Below are positions 32,335 through 42,121 of a stretch of 64,000 bases of DNA, piece after piece; position 1 is the first letter of the stretch; the number at the start of each line of letters is the position of its first letter. The DNA lies in contig WNYE01000043.1 in NCBI GenBank assembly GCA_021396245.1, positions 186,001 to 250,000 of the forward strand, read 5' to 3'. The notes beneath the pieces are model-generated. The model saw only the letters and a list, made by a program, of their open reading frames with translations. It searched no databases and had not been told where the DNA came from. Source of the stretch: Sporothrix humicola (lineage: Eukaryota > Ascomycota > Sordariomycetes > Ophiostomatales > Ophiostomataceae). A program made the position numbers and the translations under genes.

Positions 32335-35067
32335 CTAATCCTCCTCGTCGTCGTCCAGCAGCCCCATCCGCCCTTGCATGCGCCGCTCGCCCAGCGCGCG
32401 GATCTTGCTGCCCAGCACCGTCCGGCCGTACCGCTCGGCCACCTTGCCGGCCGCCTCGACCATCTTGCCGCCGCTGTCGCGCATCAGGCGCACGAGCTCG
32501 AGGGCGCGCATCCCGCGCTCTTCGCCGGCACGGCACTCGAGTGCGAGCAGTTGCAACAAAGTCTTGTCGGTCTCGAGCTCGAGGCGCGCGAGGGCCGTTT
32601 TAAGGGCATACGATTTGTTGTTTTCGCCGCCCTCATCGACGCGGTCAGCCAGCTGCGCGGCGTGCACGCCCTGGAGGACAAATGTGTGCTCGAGGCGGAC
32701 GGCCGCGACGTCGTCGTCGGCGTTCTCGTCGGCATCCTCCTCGTTATCCTGGTCAACACCGCCAGCCTTCTTTGGCGCGCGGCCCAGCGGGATCGTGAAA
32801 TCAAACTCGGACAGCAGCGGCCGCGGGAAGTAGGGGTACTGGTCGCCGCCCTTGAGGATAATGCAGTGGAACTTGCGGTCGGCCACGGCGATCGGGAAAT
32901 ATGTCTCGTGCTTGCGGCCTGATGCCAGGCGGGCCATTTGGCGCGTGTCCAGCAAGGGCACCCACGACGCGCGCGACGGTTGGCGCCAGTGCAGCAGCGT
33001 CAGCAGTGTGCCTGTCGAGTCGTAGATGCACGGGTCGCCCTCGTCCGAGAAGAAGACGGACTGCACGCTGGCACCGGCCGGCAGAGCGACGGTGTCTTCG
33101 TTTTGGCAGATCTCGTCGCGCTGAACGTTTTCAATAGTATACTGCAGCCGGGCAGTGCCGTCGGGCGCCATGGGGCCGTTGCCGAGCGTCCAGACATAGT
33201 CCTTCCAGCTCGCACAGGTGACGACGGGCGTGCTCTTGGGGCGGTAAACGCGATAGGGGACGCCAAACAGAGTGTAGACGCGCACGTAGTCGGCGCTGGT
33301 GACAACGGTGACAAAGGAGGCACTCAGAGACATGGCCACAACCGACTCGCCGGCCGGCAGCTCTGTGCGCCAGTCGAGACGCTGCTGCGTCCACGACTCG
33401 TGCGGCCGGTAAAAGACCGTGGAAGGCGAGTTGGCTGGGCTCGAGCCGTCGCCGGAGCCGCGGGGCGGGCACGAAAACAGCGTGCCGTGCTCGTTGAGGC
33501 AGGCCTTGTCGTACAAGAAGGTGTCGGTAAAGTGGAAGTCGCGCTGGAACTCGCGGTCGTAAAACTCGACAGTCACCGTGTAGTGGGCGTCCTGATCGAC
33601 CGTCCACACGACTCCCACAAGATTGAGACAGAGGTACTTGCGGTTGCCACGCCATGGTGTCGATCCGGGCTGGAAGGCCGGGTGGTATTGTGGCTGCCAC
33701 AGCGCACGGCCGCCAGCACCAGCACCGCCGCCGCGTTTTGCGCCCCGGACAGGGCCCATGCTGTCGCCGTCGTGTGGCCGTTTGCGGCTGCCGTTGGCAC
33801 CAGCACCCGTTGTGTAGCCTGCACCGTCGTCATCTACGACAAAGCCATCATCGTCCTCGTCAACGACCATGTCGTAGTCGTCGCCGTTCAATAAGCTGTC
33901 GAGATCCTCGTCGTCGCCCTCTGCTGCCTCGCGAGCCACGAGGCCCGACGGCACGGCCCCGTCGCCTTTCCGGCCGCCGTCTGGCCGCTGGTTCTGCTGC
34001 TGCTGTGGCCGGCGGACCAGGCCGTTGGCAGAGATCTCTCCCAGAGGGTCGTGGATAAAGGGGCTCGGCTGTGTGGGAAGACGCAGCAGGACGGCGTACT
34101 GGGCCGAGATAAAGTCTGGGTAAATATACACCTCGCCCTCGCCGTTCGTGAAAGCAACGAGGTTGTTGGTCGGGTGCCAGGCAATGTCCTGCACGCCATT
34201 GTAGTCGTAGCGGGCAACGACGCTCTGCGACTTGGTTTCCCACAGCAAGATCTTGCCGTCCTTGCCGGCCGACGCCAAAAGAGCGCCGTTGGGCGACCAG
34301 GCCAGCGCCGTGATCTCGCCGTCGTGGCCGTTGGCAAAGACGCGCTGTTTCTCCCAGTCGTGCTTGGAGATGACCTGGATGTCGCGCGTCGGCGTGGCCA
34401 CGGCAAATGCGCGGCCGTCGGGATGCCACGTCGTTTTGGCCGAGGCGTCGGCTTCCGAGTCGAGACTGCCGATGATGCCGTCGATCTTGCGAATCAGCGC
34501 CGGGTCGCCTTTTGCCGCCGCTGCATCAGCGTCATTCCCGTTTTCGTCTTCCTCCGTCTCAATCAGCGAGTACACATAGATGATGCCATCTGTGCAAGAG
34601 ACGGCCACTGTGCGGCCCTTGGGATCAAACGAAACGTGCTTGGCCGGGCGGTTGTGCGCCCGCAGGTGGCGGACCACCGTGTTGTCGTCGACGCGGACGA
34701 TCCGCACAGTCAGCTCGTCGCTGGCCACGGCACACCAGCGGCCATCGGGCGAGAGAGCAATGTCGCGGACGGGCAACGACGTGCGCAGCAAGAAGCTCTC
34801 AAAGGAGTGCGTGTCGAGCGAGTACAGGCTGACGGTGCCGTCCTCGGATCCCGCAATGAAAAACTCGTCTGTGGCAACGACGCTGACGTTTTGCTCTTGG
34901 CAGTCGTCGACGTTGGTGGGCTCGCCGTCGGAGCCCGTCTTGTAGATGCGGATTGTGTTGGTGGCGCCGACCGAGATCAGCTGGCGGCCGCTGGGCGTGT
35001 AGGCGCAGCGAGTGCAGCCGAGGCCATGCGCAGGGCGCGGCCGCGGGCGCGACGCCGTAGCGGACAT
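32335..35067 (-). CDS. mcl1: Ctf4/Mcl1/SepB replisome adaptor (AND-1 family)
   Basis: Intronless, 910 residues, within the family range. Ctf4/Mcl1 forms a trimer that links the CMG helicase to DNA polymerase alpha-primase and supports sister-chromatid cohesion. The N-terminus (RPRPRPAHGLGCTRCAYTPS) opens a WD40 propeller covering about 1-330. Blades are recognisable at SPDGRWCAVASDELTVRIV, FDPKGRTVAVSCTDGIIYVY and SPNGALLASAGKDGKILLWE. An acidic disordered linker (about 355-425, with DGDDYD/EDDDG-type runs) follows. Then comes the SepB/Ctf4 second propeller domain (about 440-720) and a C-terminal helical bundle after an acidic spacer (about 800-900, with LETDKTLLQLLALECRAGEE), ending in DDDEED. 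The ATG at 35067 is chosen because the family start is close to RPRPAHG. An in-frame ATG at 35139 would add 24 unlikely residues. The gene is divergent from the WD40 gene at 35735. Confidence 0.93.
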   Translation of the reverse strand: MSATASRPRPRPAHGLGCTRCAYTPSGRQLISVGATNTIRIYKTGSDGEPTNVDDCQEQNVSVVATDEFFIAGSEDGTVSLYSLDTHSFESFLLRTSLPVRDIALSPDGRWCAVASDELTVRIVRVDDNTVVRHLRAHNRPAKHVSFDPKGRTVAVSCTDGIIYVYSLIETEEDENGNDADAAAAKGDPALIRKIDGIIGSLDSEADASAKTTWHPDGRAFAVATPTRDIQVISKHDWEKQRVFANGHDGEITALAWSPNGALLASAGKDGKILLWETKSQSVVARYDYNGVQDIAWHPTNNLVAFTNGEGEVYIYPDFISAQYAVLLRLPTQPSPFIHDPLGEISANGLVRRPQQQQNQRPDGGRKGDGAVPSGLVAREAAEGDDEDLDSLLNGDDYDMVVDEDDDGFVVDDDGAGYTTGAGANGSRKRPHDGDSMGPVRGAKRGGGAGAGGRALWQPQYHPAFQPGSTPWRGNRKYLCLNLVGVVWTVDQDAHYTVTVEFYDREFQRDFHFTDTFLYDKACLNEHGTLFSCPPRGSGDGSSPANSPSTVFYRPHESWTQQRLDWRTELPAGESVVAMSLSASFVTVVTSADYVRVYTLFGVPYRVYRPKSTPVVTCASWKDYVWTLGNGPMAPDGTARLQYTIENVQRDEICQNEDTVALPAGASVQSVFFSDEGDPCIYDSTGTLLTLLHWRQPSRASWVPLLDTRQMARLASGRKHETYFPIAVADRKFHCIILKGGDQYPYFPRPLLSEFDFTIPLGRAPKKAGGVDQDNEEDADENADDDVAAVRLEHTFVLQGVHAAQLADRVDEGGENNKSYALKTALARLELETDKTLLQLLALECRAGEERGMRALELVRLMRDSGGKMVEAAGKVAERYGRTVLGSKIRALGERRMQGRMGLLDDDEED

Positions 35068-35189
35068 TGTGAAGTGGGAGGTGAGTGTCGAGGTGTTGAA
35101 ATTCGAAAGGAGACGAGGAGGAGAATTGACCCTAGACAAATAAGGTCGCTGTTAAAAGAGTCTGGTTGTCGTCCGTAGACTCAATGGAA

Positions 35190-35195
35190 TATATA
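35190..35195 (-). promoter_or_regulatory. TATA-like element of mcl1
   Basis: TATATA (palindromic, read on the minus strand) about 123 bp upstream of the chosen mcl1 start codon. Confidence 0.35.
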
Positions 35196-35338
35196 CCACC
35201 TCCACAAATCGAATCGAAAATGCGGATAGTCGATTCTGACGATAGTTGTTGTGTTGCGGCCGTCGACGTTGAAGTGGTCGTCGTTTAGTGTGGTTTGTTG
35301 AGTGTCACTTTAGGAAATTCGCGTAAAGGGCGTGGGAG

Positions 35339-35344
35339 ACGCGT
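35339..35344. promoter_or_regulatory. MluI cell-cycle box (MCB) candidate
   Basis: ACGCGT, flanked by TTCGCGTAA at 35318-35326 and GCGCGT at 35349-35354. The hexamer also occurs elsewhere in the window (for example near 4568, 6229 and 40653), so the cluster matters more than the single site. Confidence 0.4.
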
Positions 35345-35639
35345 CGAGGCGCGTCGCTGTTAATGGCAGCTTTAATTGGGCCTGTTGGCACTAGTGGGAC
35401 AGCTACTAGGGAGGGGCGGAAAGGGGAAAGAGCGACTTGGAGCCCCGCCAAAATAATTCTGCGGCCTTCTGCGGGCTACTTGGGAAGGAGCTTTAGACCG
35501 CCGTCTGCCGGGCCGGCTGGCACCTGCCCGCCTTTCTAAGCAGCCCCTTTCCTGTCTCCTGCCCGACCAAGACAAAAATCAACAAAAACAGAGCAACAGG
35601 CAGATAAATACTTTTAGGCAGCGAAATAGGGGCAATCTG

Positions 35640-35647
35640 TATATAAA
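35640..35647 (+). promoter_or_regulatory. TATA box of the WD40 gene
   Basis: TATATAAA, 88 bp upstream of the start codon at 35735, at a plausible distance for a fungal core promoter. Confidence 0.45.
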
Positions 35648-35734
35648 CAGAGAAATTCGAGAAGAGGAAGAGGAGAGAGAAAAAGAGATCAAACAGACAT
35701 CTTGATCTCTCACCTGCACTTGACAACAGCCAAA

Positions 35735-37178
35735 ATGCAGACAGCCGATCCACAGCGGTTCTTTGAGACCGAGTAAGTTTGATATTGCCCTTTTGAGCTA
35801 TTCTGTCAGCCTCTTCAAAGGCTTTTGAAATTGAAGCAAGTCTAACACTTTCAGCGCCGCCCAGGAACTTCGTGAGCGCCGGTCGGCCAAGTCGGCCAAC
35901 AAGTACGGCAGCCCTGTGGTGCTCAAGTCCAAGGTGCTGGCCGTGCTTGCCGACCCCACGTCGCCGTCCCACGTCTTTGTGGCCGAGTCGGCCGGTTCGG
36001 CACGGCGAGTCAACGTGCTCGACGAGACGGGCGAGGACAATGACCCCAAGACAACGGCATACAAGGGCCCGACTGCGCCAGTGACGTCGCTCGCGCTGGG
36101 CGGCCCGGGCAACAAGACGCTGTTTGCCGGCTCGTGGGACAAGACGGTGTGGTCGTTTGACCGCGACACGCGCCAGCCCGGACTACGCTATGGTTTGGTC
36201 AGCGGCGCAGGCGGCGGCGGGCACACGGACTTTGTCAAGGCGGTCGTGTGCGGGCAGCTGGGCGGGCAGGACGTGCTGATCAGCGGCGGTGCTGACAAGA
36301 AAATCATTGTGTGGGATGTGGCCTCAGGAAAGCGGATCCACACGCTCACAGACAACACTGGCATCGGAAGCGGTGGACCTGCAACAGCCAGCAGAAGCCG
36401 GCAGATCATGCTGGCTGTCCAGGACCTGGCGATCGACCCCGTGGCGACGACGCGCGACGAGATCTGGCTGGTCAGCGCAAGCAGCGACCCGCACATTCGG
36501 CGCTGGCGCATCCGCGTCGACGGCTGGGAGCAGGTTGTAGAGCAGGACGAGCAGGGCGACGACACCAGCAAGGATGTCACGGCGAACCGCAAAAAGACGC
36601 TGCTGGCGCACGAGACGACCGTGTACAAGGTCGTGTTCGAGGACTACAACTACAGCGGCAACGCCGAGGACGGCGAGGATGTTAACCTGTGGACATCAAG
36701 CGGTGACGGCACGGTCAAGTGTCTGTCGCGTCTGCACGGCTTCCAGCACCGCGAGACTGTCGGCAGCGGCAGCAGCACCTTCCACCACGGCGGCCATGTG
36801 CGAGCTGTGGCTGTAACGGATGCGTGGGTCGTTACGGCTGGGCGTGATGAGGACCTGCAGTACTGGGACCGCAACGGAAACTCTGACAGCACGGCCAACG
36901 CCCGCTACGCTTCCATTGCCGGCCACTTTGACGAGGTGACCGATCTGACCGTTCTCAGTGACGGTCGGAGATTGTGCAGTGTCAGTCTTGACGGAACCGT
37001 GCGGACATGGCCGCTAGCCAAGGCGGACGTGGATGCTCTTGTGAAGCAGCAAAAGGAAGACAGTGCGGCAGCCGCAGCTGGCATTGTCGACGACGATACA
37101 GACAAGAACGGCGATCAGGGTGGTCTGATGACGGCCGACGAAGAGGCCGAGCTGGCTGCCCTGATGGAGGATGATTAG
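35735..37178 (+). CDS. WD40-repeat protein of unknown role
   Basis: Two exons, 35735-35772 and 35855-37178, giving 453 residues. The 82-nt intron has donor GTAAGT, branch CTAAC and acceptor TTTCAG, and splits a codon for Asp. The protein is a single beta-propeller. At least six blades can be seen by their ends: LFAGSWDKTVWSFD, LISGGADKKIIVWD, SASSDPHIRRWRI, TSSGDGTVKCL, TAGRDEDLQYWD and SVSLDGTVRTWPL. A charged loop (EQDEQGDDTSKDVT, about 220) lies in the middle blade. The C-terminal tail is acidic and ends TADEEAELAALMEDD. Such propellers are scaffolds, and the partner cannot be read from the sequence. Sharing a promoter with mcl1 hints at common expression, nothing more. I do not recognise a named orthologue. 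Confidence 0.88.
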
Positions 37179-37522
37179 GGGCGGAGGGAGCCACACAAAA
37201 TTTACCAAAAAAGGAGATATATAAAAGCACAAGCTGCAAATATAGAATTTGATTTATGACATAAAGTTGACCATATGTTAATATGAACATGTAAACGGTG
37301 GTGTGTGGTTTGGGGGCACTATAATGGGCCTTTTAGCGCTTGGTGCCTGACTTATAGCGCCCCATCGTCTGACTTTTCGTCACAGCTTCTAACTCTCTCA
37401 AAATCAATTCTCAGCCTCATCTTGAGCAAACTCGACTCATCGACGATCCCAACACCACATCTTCAGTCACTTCTTTACATTCACTTTTACACACACCCAA
37501 AAATACACCCACATACATTACG
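37179..37522. other. Short intergenic region with TATA-like motif
   Basis: 344 bp between two tandem plus-strand genes. TATATAAAA at 37218-37226 may act in 3'-end formation of the upstream gene or as a distant TATA. The start-proximal part is C/A-rich and pyrimidine-rich, which is normal for a leader. Confidence 0.45.
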
Positions 37523-38365
37523 ATGCCTCCGCCAAAACCACCGCCGCGACCGCAGCTGACTCACTTTTTGTGCATTCCTCTCGCCACAAATGTCGGCCGG
37601 CCGCAGCTCGCCGACAGTTTGGCCACGTTCCACGCCGACGTAGCGGCGACGTCGGTGGCCATGACGAGCGGCGGCAGCGGTGGGCCCAGCAGCGCCAGCA
37701 ACCGCAACACGACGACGCGCCGGGGTCCGTTGCCGCCGACGGCGCTGAGGCCAGTCGGCACTCTACACTTGACGCTGGGCGTCCTCAGTCTTGGCGAAGA
37801 CCGTCTCCAAGAGGCCATCACCCGGCTGCAGTCTCTGGCAAGGAAGGAGGGCGAAGACGGGGAGACATCAGCCCCAGAAGCCTCCTCAAAGCCCATTTCT
37901 ATGACCCTCCGCGGACTTCATGCGATGCAGCCGCCGGCCCGGGCAACCGTTCTCTACGCATCGCCCGTGGACGAGTCGACGGGCAGTCTTGCTGCAGCAG
38001 GCGGTCCACTCCTCGAGCTGTGCGAGCGCGTGCGGACAGTCTTTGCCGACCTCATGGTCCCCGACGAGCGGCCACTGCTTCTTCACGTAACGATTGTGAA
38101 TACAGTTTATGCCAAGGAAAGACGAGGTGCTGGTGGACGAGGCGGACGAGGTGGAAATAGGGGAGGAGGAGGAGGTTTCGGAGGAGCAAAGTTGACGTTT
38201 GATGCTCGCGAAATCATTGAGAGATACGACGACTTTGTGTGGATGGAGAAAGTGCCAATAAATACGGTTGCTCTGTGCAAAATGGGCGCACAGACAACCG
38301 CCACAGACGACGACGGCACTGTAGTCGATGCGGCATACCCCGTCGAGGCCGAAGTGGGTATATAA
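37523..38365 (+). CDS. AKAP7/ASCC1-like 2H phosphoesterase
   Basis: Intronless, 280 residues. The fold is that of the 2H (two-histidine) phosphoesterases, and the arrangement matches the AKAP7-NLS/ASCC1 branch. Landmarks: an N-terminal strand LTHFLCIPL; the first catalytic motif H-L-T-L (GTLHLTLGVLSL, about residues 81-84); ARATVLYASP in the centre; the second motif H-V-T-I (LLLHVTIVNTVY, about 187-190); then FDAREIIERYDDFVW and VALCKMGA near the end. The two H-x-T motifs are the catalytic pair that acts on 2'-5' or cyclic phosphate bonds in RNA. The substrate here is unknown. Two low-complexity loops are inserted: a Gly/Ser/Thr loop (about 49-75) and an RGG-like Gly/Arg loop (about 200-222). 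The RGG-like loop could contact RNA (inference). Confidence 0.88.
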   Translation: MPPPKPPPRPQLTHFLCIPLATNVGRPQLADSLATFHADVAATSVAMTSGGSGGPSSASNRNTTTRRGPLPPTALRPVGTLHLTLGVLSLGEDRLQEAITRLQSLARKEGEDGETSAPEASSKPISMTLRGLHAMQPPARATVLYASPVDESTGSLAAAGGPLLELCERVRTVFADLMVPDERPLLLHVTIVNTVYAKERRGAGGRGGRGGNRGGGGGFGGAKLTFDAREIIERYDDFVWMEKVPINTVALCKMGAQTTATDDDGTVVDAAYPVEAEVGI

Positions 38366-39406
38366 GCCTATGACATAAAGTCTGGATATGTGCACAAAAT
38401 ATACACAGTTAAATATATAAAAAGTGGTGATCACGAGATGAGGACGCCGAGTGCGAGTTCGATAAATGGATTGAGCTATCTATTTCGACCATATTCCCCT
38501 CCTCGGGACTTCCCAAGGCGCCAAAAAAAAAAAAAAAATGCACAAAATACGGTATTAAAAGAAGATGCGATAAATGTGACAAGGCAGAAAAGAAGGCTGC
38601 ATAGATCATCCCAAGTTGCATCAAGATCAGGCTGCCAGATGTCAACGATTACAGTGTCCACTGTGCTGTAAATACAGCACTTGGCCAGAATGACACAATT
38701 GCTGCACTTGCTTCTTTTTTCAGCCCTGTCAGCCTAGGCACCTCACTTCGTTCTGTTTTTGCTCGAAGCCTCTCCTTCTCTTCCATCTGTTCTTTCCTCA
38801 CTAGATTTACGCCCACGGCTGCCTTGCCCCGCCCGTCCCTTCTTTCCCCACGAATAGGCCGCTCCCGCTGCGCCTGCCACTCTGAATGATTCCCATCCAG
38901 GACCCACAATTTCTCATCGCTCTCTGTCTTCAGTTCACTCTTGCCCAGCTGGTCTTCAATCTCACTCGCTCTTTCCCTTTGCCTTGTCTCACACTGTCAC
39001 AAACTCCAACCACACACGGCCCAGCATTCATCATCCCCAGGCCACTCCTTCCTCAGTTTGACATTTGAACGAAAAAAAGGGGCTTGAACAACAAAACATC
39101 ACAAATCTCACAATCAGCTTGTGAAAGGCGGAGCTTTGACATCATTCACTCGCTTTACCAACCCCTGGCCTCGCCCAGATTGAGCGTCCTCCGCCTTTTT
39201 GCTTCGGGGGCCCCGCCGTGCATCGTGCATCCCCGCGCCGCCGCACGCATCCCGGCTCACACGACCATGCTCTTTGATATCGACTATTTATGACCATAGA
39301 GTGAATCCATGAGAGGGCCCTTTAATCACTTTATCACAATCTCAATTCACGCTTCTGCCCCCCACCCTCTCCCGGCCCTCGTCTCACTAGCCGGCCTTGA
39401 CACACC
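38366..39406. other. Intergenic, 1.0 kb
   Basis: Holds a 16-nt poly-A run at 38523-38538 near the end of the previous transcript. From about 38,720 on there is a pyrimidine-rich stretch that is probably the leader of the next plus-strand gene. No gene was found. Confidence 0.5.
38523..38538. repeat. Poly-A run (16 A)
   Basis: Sixteen consecutive A on the + strand, 158 bp after the stop codon of the 2H phosphoesterase gene. Its length is likely to vary between strains. Confidence 0.9.
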
Positions 39407-42121
39407 ATGCTGAATCCACCCCCGGCGGCCGCCACAACCGCCTCTTCACTGACATCCGCCTCGTCCATTTCGTCTTCTTCGTCGTCATCCGTCGTCTCCT
39501 CCACGTCCGACGTCAACAACAATAGCAACACAAAGACAACCGTGGCGGCCTCGACATCGACGCCGCAGCAGTCCGCCGGCGGGGCTACTGCTGGCTCGTC
39601 TTCCAGGTCGGGATCCGGCACTGTCTCCAATCCGCCGGCAAGTGCCAGCCGGAGCAGCAGCAAACGCCGCGGGGTCGGATCGGCCGTGACCGGTGCCGCC
39701 TCCTCGTCTCATGTCCTGAGAACAACCTCGGCCGCATCAGCTGCAGCTGCATCCACAGGAGGCAGTGGTGGCGGAAGCAGCAACGACAGCAATCAACGGG
39801 GAGCTAGCAGTAGCAGTCCACCCTCACCACCAAACAACAACGCCAGTGCATCGTCCAGCATATTAATAGCACCGCCGCCACGAGTCGCCCTCGGTGCCGG
39901 CAACCAAAGCACGTCCACCGTGCCGGATCCGCCAAACGGGCCAGGAGGCGGCGGAGGTGGTGGATCGTCTGTCGTGTCCGGAAGCGGTGGCGGCGGAAGC
40001 AATAGTGGCAGTGGGGGCGGAAACAGTGGGAGTGGAGGAGGCAGTATTGGTGGTGGTGGTGGTGGAGGAGGAGGAGGAGGCTCTGGGGGCGGTGGCAGTC
40101 TGACCTCGTCGAGCAATAGTAGCGCCAAGGATGCACATTTTGTCTACACGGCCAATCACCACAACCATCACACCCGACACCAGAACCAGCAGTTTCACAA
40201 TCACCACCACCACCACCATCACGGCCACCACAGCATCTCGTCGATTGCCTCCAGCTCGTCTTCTTCGCTGTCGGCGGCTGCGGCGGCTGCTTCCTTGACG
40301 GCTGCTGCCGCCTCGGCCCAGCTCGTCAAGGAAAAGGACCTGCGCATTGCCCAGCTGGAGCGCGAGCTCAACATTATGGAGTCGGAGTTTACGCGCGAGC
40401 TCGACAAGCTCAGCAAGGCCGAGTCCGAGGCCGCCACCTTTTGGCAGGCCAAGAACAGCCGCCTGCAGCAGCAGCTGGCCCAGGCCGACACGGAGAACCA
40501 GCTGCTGCGTGCCGAGGTGGAGCTGCGCGAGGCCGAGCGCTCCGAGCTGCGTGCCGGCTGGGAGGAGATGCAGCGAGCCGCCGTCAAGCGGGACGAGGAG
40601 GCGCGGTCGCTGCGAGAGCAGGTCCGCGGCCTCAAGGAATGGGTCAGCACGTCGACGCGTGCCGGCGGCCAAGTCGCCAGTGACGAAGTCTTTGGCGATG
40701 GTATGGCACGGCTCGCAAACGGCTTGCAGAATTGGGTGATAATGCACTTTCGGCGATCCAAGTTAGGTATGTCTTGTGACGACATTTTGGCCCTTTATCT
40801 CTCTCTCTCTCTGCTTTTTGTTTCTTGCTTTTTTCCATTTTCCGCCATCCTTTCCCGACGTCCTGCTATCCCCCCCAGAAAGTTGCACAACCATATAGAT
40901 GGACAAACGCGACATTTCATTTGTCCGTCCTGCCGCCCACTCAATCGTATTACACCACTCCATATCGCAATGTTTCTCTCCACCAAACCTCACTGTACTG
41001 TACTGGCGCAGAGCCTCATCTCTGCTTCCTGTTTTTTTTTTCTTCTTTCTCTTCTCCTCTTTTCCCTCCTTTTCCCTCTCCCTGTCTTTAAAAAACTCTT
41101 GCCAAAAATGAGGCTCTTGGCCATTTCCCCTCGTATCTTTCGTTTTCCCCTCGCTCTTTTATTCGTCTTTATCCTGTTGTTTACCGTATCAATCTTTTGT
41201 CATATGATGTCCTCGGTCTCCGATCCCGGATAGAGGCCCACGATAGTTATTCGGCCAAGCGCATTTATCTCACCCTCTTGTCACACTTTACTAACACTCT
41301 TTTTCTCTAACAAATCAGACATCGATAAGGCCAGCAAGTCTGCTCGTGAGAGCCTGGCCCAACTGGTGCCAATGTATGAGGATTTGCGTCACTCTGCCAA
41401 GTTGCACTTGTTGCAGTCGGCCGTCTCCCGCCTTTTGGTCGATCTTGTCTTTGATGCATACTTTGTTGGCCTGCCTCCGGCCCAAGCTGCACAGCTCGAG
41501 GAGGTCGAGTCGTTTCTGAAGCCGTTTGGTAGGTTCATCCCGATCCATCATCCATCGCCCATCCTTCACCCATCCGTCTCACCGCCTTTTTATCTTATCT
41601 TCTTGTGTCTCCGTCTGTGCTCTTTCTAACTTGGCATATTTCCTATTTCGGCAGCCGGCACTGCGGAGCCCATAAATCAGTGGCGCGCGTTGACGCTTGA
41701 TATTGTCAGCAAGGACAGCGCCCAACAACTGCAAGTAGAGACTGCACGCGTGATTGATGAGGTCGTAACACGTGTAAACGACGTCTTGGACGCCGTCACT
41801 GACGTGCAGAGAACCGATGCGCGCGACCAGGCCCTGCGCCAACTCGTCACCAGCGCGCTGGAGCTGGCCCGCCTGCTGGTGACCCAAAAAGCCGTCTTCC
41901 GTGTCATCATGCCAGCCATTGTGCCCCACCAGCAGGTGCTGTATGATTCGGCAACAATGGAGGATATTGGGGGCATGGAGGATGACGAGGATGGGCTGTC
42001 CCAGCGCGAAATCTCCTGCGTAACATTCCCAGGAATCATCAAGCGCGGTGACGAGACGGGTGGCCATCTCCAGTACACCAATGTCATCTATAAAGCCAGA
42101 GTCTTGTGTGCCTCAGAATAG
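39407..42121 (+). CDS. Coiled-coil protein with low-complexity N-terminus, conserved in fungi
   Basis: Three exons: 39407-40766, 41319-41528 and 41655-42121, giving 678 residues. Intron 1 is 552 nt and pyrimidine-rich (GTATGT, ATCAG); intron 2 is 126 nt (GTAGGT, GGCAG). Both junctions keep the frame. The first 300 residues are extreme low complexity: Ser/Thr/Ala runs, a Gly-rich tract (about 178-233), and a His run (around 264-275). Residues about 305-415 form a long coiled-coil (KEKDLRIAQLERELNIME, LQQQLAQADTENQLLRAEVE). The helical C-terminal part looks conserved: MARLANGLQNWVIMHFRRSK, HLLQSAVSRLLVDLVFDAYF, and near the end REISCVTFPGIIKRGDETGG and YTNVIYKARVLC. I recognise this arrangement only from uncharacterised fungal proteins, so no function is given. 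Confidence 0.8.

Larger units (their letters stand above)
35068..35734. promoter_or_regulatory. Divergent promoter of mcl1 and the WD40 gene
   Basis: 667 bp shared between two genes facing away from each other. Minus-side TATATA at 35190-35195 lies about 123 bp from the mcl1 start. Plus-side TATATAAA at 35640-35647 lies 88 bp from the WD40 start. Three CGCGT cores occur between 35320 and 35354: TTCGCGTAA, ACGCGT and GCGCGT. ACGCGT is the MluI cell-cycle box bound by MBF/DSC1 at G1/S genes in yeasts. Confidence 0.55.

Noticed and set aside
34051..35178. 375-codon frame antisense to mcl1
   Set aside because: Mirror frame caused by GC-rich third positions of the real gene.
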